From positions 1 through 16,111 of the forward strand of contig CANGUI010000011.1 of NCBI GenBank assembly GCA_947457025.1: DNA of 16,111 nucleotides, given 5' to 3'. This document shows positions 14,497-16,111 of the stretch, piece by piece. The DNA is from Flammeovirgaceae bacterium. GTDB taxonomy: Bacteria > Bacteroidota > Bacteroidia > Cytophagales > Cyclobacteriaceae. The notes under the pieces were generated by a model. That model saw only the letters and a program-made list of their open reading frames with translations. It made no database searches and was not told where the DNA came from. Made by a program: the position numbers and the translations under genes. Position 1 is the stretch's first letter. Each line of letters begins with the position of its first letter.

Positions 14497-16111
14497 TCCG
14501 GAGAATTCGGATGATTTGAAAGGGAGCTTTCGGCTCCTTTTTTTATGCCCGAGAGTAAGCGTTTTGTTTTAGCTTCACCGATCACGGCTATCAATTCATC
14601 GGGGGTCGCTTCCCGAATTTTGCGAAGCGACCCGAAGCGCTGCAGGAGTAAGCTGATCGTTTTTTCACCCAGACCTTCGATATCGTTCAACTCGCTGTCG
14701 AACGAATGGGTGTTTCGCTTCTGGCGGTGAAAGCTAACTGCAAAGCGGTGAGCTTCATCGCGAATGCGTTGAATCAGTAGTAAGCCGATGGATTTTTTGT
14801 TGATGTGCAGCGGTAGCGGGTCTTCCGGGTAGTAAATCTCTTCCAGTCGTTTGGCAATACCAACAATCGGAATTCGGCCGTAGAGGTGTATTTCCCGGAG
14901 AGCCTCACAGGCGCTGGTAAGCTGGCCCTTTCCGCCATCCACTATGATCAAGTCGGGCAGTTCCTGTTGTTCATGTATCAGCCGGTGGTACCGGCGTCCA
15001 ACGATTTCCTTCATGGAGGCGAAATCATTTGCACCGGTAACGGTTTTGATGTTGAAATGGCGATAGCCTTTTTTGTCGGGTTTGCCATTTATAAATCGGA
15101 CCATGGCTGCCACTGGATGTGATCCCTGGAGGTTGGAGTTATCGAAGCATTCAATAACCATCGGGGGCTGAAGAAGGCGGAGATCGTGTTGCAGGCGGAT
15201 GACATTTTCCTGGATTTTTGTCCTGGTTTCGTGTTGCTGGTTTTCATGCCGCGTGCGAAAATGCCGTGCATTTTCGAAAGCCATATCCAGTACGTGTTTT
15301 TTGTCGCCCCGTTTAGGTACTTCATTTTGGGTACGTTCGCCATTTACCAGGATGGGCACGTTCGTCAGGATCAGACTATTGGTGCTGTGGTATTGTTGCC
15401 GGCATTCTTCGGTAATGGCCGACAGAATTTCTTCATCAGGTTCATCTAACTGTTTTTTTACTTGCATGTCTTTGGAGAACACGATGGCGCCTTCCTTTAC
15501 CTGCATGTAATGAATGTATGCGTGGGTAGCGTTGCTCGAGATGACTGACACATCGATCTCTGACAACTTGCGGTTAACAATCACAGATTTGGACTGGAAC
15601 CGATTCAGCAGCTCCAGTTTTTCTTTGTAGAATGCAGCTTTTTCGAATGCAAGCGCGTGGGCGCTTTCGTTCATTTTTGATACAAAGTAGTTTTCTACTA
15701 CGGACAGGTTACCTTTCAATACATTTCGGGCTTGCTCAATTTCCTCCTGATAGGCACTTTCAGTTTGCAGGTTTTCGCAGGGGCCACGGCAATTGCCGAT
15801 GTGATATTCCAGACAGACCTTGAATTTCTTTTGCAGGATATTTTCCGGGGTTAACGTCAAAGAACAAGTACGGATGGCATAGAGCTTCCGGAGCAATTCC
15901 AGCACGGCATTCATAGCCGAAACGCTCGCGTAAGGACCGAAGTATTGGCCCTGAGCCGGGTTAAATTTTCGAGTCGCGATGATCCGTGGAAAGGGTTCTT
16001 TCAGGATGCAGAGATAAGGGAATGTTTTATCATCGCGCAGCAGGATGTTGTATTTGGGCTGGTACTGCTTGATGAAATTATTCTCCAACAGTAAGGCATC
16101 GAATTCTGATG
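14490..16111 (-). CDS. uvrC: UvrC, excinuclease ABC nuclease subunit (5' end outside window)
   Basis: UvrC makes both incisions around a lesion after UvrA/UvrB recognition. About 539 codons are visible; the reading frame is open to the window edge, and the missing N-terminus (about 60 residues, most of the GIY-YIG nuclease) lies beyond it. The visible start EFDALLLENNFIKQYQPKYN is the end of the GIY-YIG domain with its conserved glutamate. Next come a UVR segment that contacts UvrB (NESAHALAFEKAAFYKEKL), the RNase H-like second nuclease with VIECFDNSNLQG and LIIVDGGKGQL carrying catalytic aspartates, DEAHRFAVSFHR, and a C-terminal helix-hairpin-helix region (IEGLGEKTISLLLQRFGS). The last 20 or so residues (from KKGAESS) are antisense to the gld terminator and to the gldN stop. 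The TTG at 16088 is an internal leucine codon, not a start. Confidence 0.96.
   Translation of the reverse strand, partial: SEFDALLLENNFIKQYQPKYNILLRDDKTFPYLCILKEPFPRIIATRKFNPAQGQYFGPYASVSAMNAVLELLRKLYAIRTCSLTLTPENILQKKFKVCLEYHIGNCRGPCENLQTESAYQEEIEQARNVLKGNLSVVENYFVSKMNESAHALAFEKAAFYKEKLELLNRFQSKSVIVNRKLSEIDVSVISSNATHAYIHYMQVKEGAIVFSKDMQVKKQLDEPDEEILSAITEECRQQYHSTNSLILTNVPILVNGERTQNEVPKRGDKKHVLDMAFENARHFRTRHENQQHETRTKIQENVIRLQHDLRLLQPPMVIECFDNSNLQGSHPVAAMVRFINGKPDKKGYRHFNIKTVTGANDFASMKEIVGRRYHRLIHEQQELPDLIIVDGGKGQLTSACEALREIHLYGRIPIVGIAKRLEEIYYPEDPLPLHINKKSIGLLLIQRIRDEAHRFAVSFHRQKRNTHSFDSELNDIEGLGEKTISLLLQRFGSLRKIREATPDELIAVIGEAKTKRLLSGIKKGAESSLSNHPNSPDQ
14519..14544 (+). terminator. Intrinsic terminator of the gld operon
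   Basis: A nine-pair stem (AAAGGGAGC at 14519-14527 with GCTCCTTTT at 14533-14541, including one G-T pair) has a five-base loop, and its right arm merges into a run of seven T residues ending at 14544. It lies 23 bases after the gldN stop, in the right orientation for rightward transcription, and falls inside the antisense 3' end of uvrC. Confidence 0.8.

Noticed and set aside
16086..16088. TTG at 16088 as the start of uvrC
   Set aside because: The frame continues upstream to the window edge with conserved UvrC sequence (EFDALLLEN), so this is an internal leucine codon.

Overview
The window looks like chromosomal DNA from a Bacteroidota bacterium, most likely of the class Cytophagia (Cytophagales), with near-even GC content. 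The grounds are a complete type IX secretion / gliding motility core (porP/sprF-like, gldK, gldL, gldM, gldN), the Bacteroidota -7 promoter motif TAnnTTTG in front of several genes, a DUF4271 gene (a family typical of this phylum), and a general lack of Shine-Dalgarno sequences. No tRNA, rRNA, CRISPR array, insertion sequence or phage gene was seen, and there is no gene-free stretch over 300 bases.

Layout. (1) 1-412, minus: the N-terminal part of an exported amidohydrolase resembling D-aminoacylases, cut by the window edge. (2) 575-3433, plus: a full-length UvrA. (3) 3447-5202, plus: a LytS-type sensor kinase and a LytTR response regulator overlapping by 23 bases, with their own promoter at the very end of uvrA. 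(4) 6841-5305, minus: hemW (heme chaperone, radical SAM) followed 10 bases later by a small helical protein of unknown function. (5) 6924-8807, plus: a six-helix DUF4271 membrane protein and a HemD-like uroporphyrinogen-III synthase, divergent from hemW. (6) 8901-14496, plus: porP/sprF-like gene, gldK, gldL, gldM, gldN. (7) 14490-16111, minus: uvrC, converging on gldN and lacking its 5' end here.

How the genes work together. GldL and GldM form the proton-driven inner-membrane motor. GldM reaches across the periplasm towards the ring of the lipoprotein GldK and its partner GldN under the outer membrane. The PorP/SprF-family barrel is an outer-membrane component that can hold or help export T9SS substrates. 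The key motor residues are all present (GldL Y21, K35, H38, E53; GldM R9), so the motor looks intact. UvrA and UvrC at the two ends belong to nucleotide excision repair but are separate transcription units.

The most unusual observation is a stretch of about 40 residues inside GldN that has the residue pattern of a family 5/12 carbohydrate-binding module, next to an otherwise normal GldN C-terminal core. Also notable are an intrinsic terminator for the gld operon lying inside the antisense 3' end of uvrC, a kinase promoter placed so close to its ATG that the mRNA may be leaderless, and a DUF4271-hemD pair directly upstream of the secretion operon. Most of the window is otherwise conserved core-genome content; I see no clear wholly new system.
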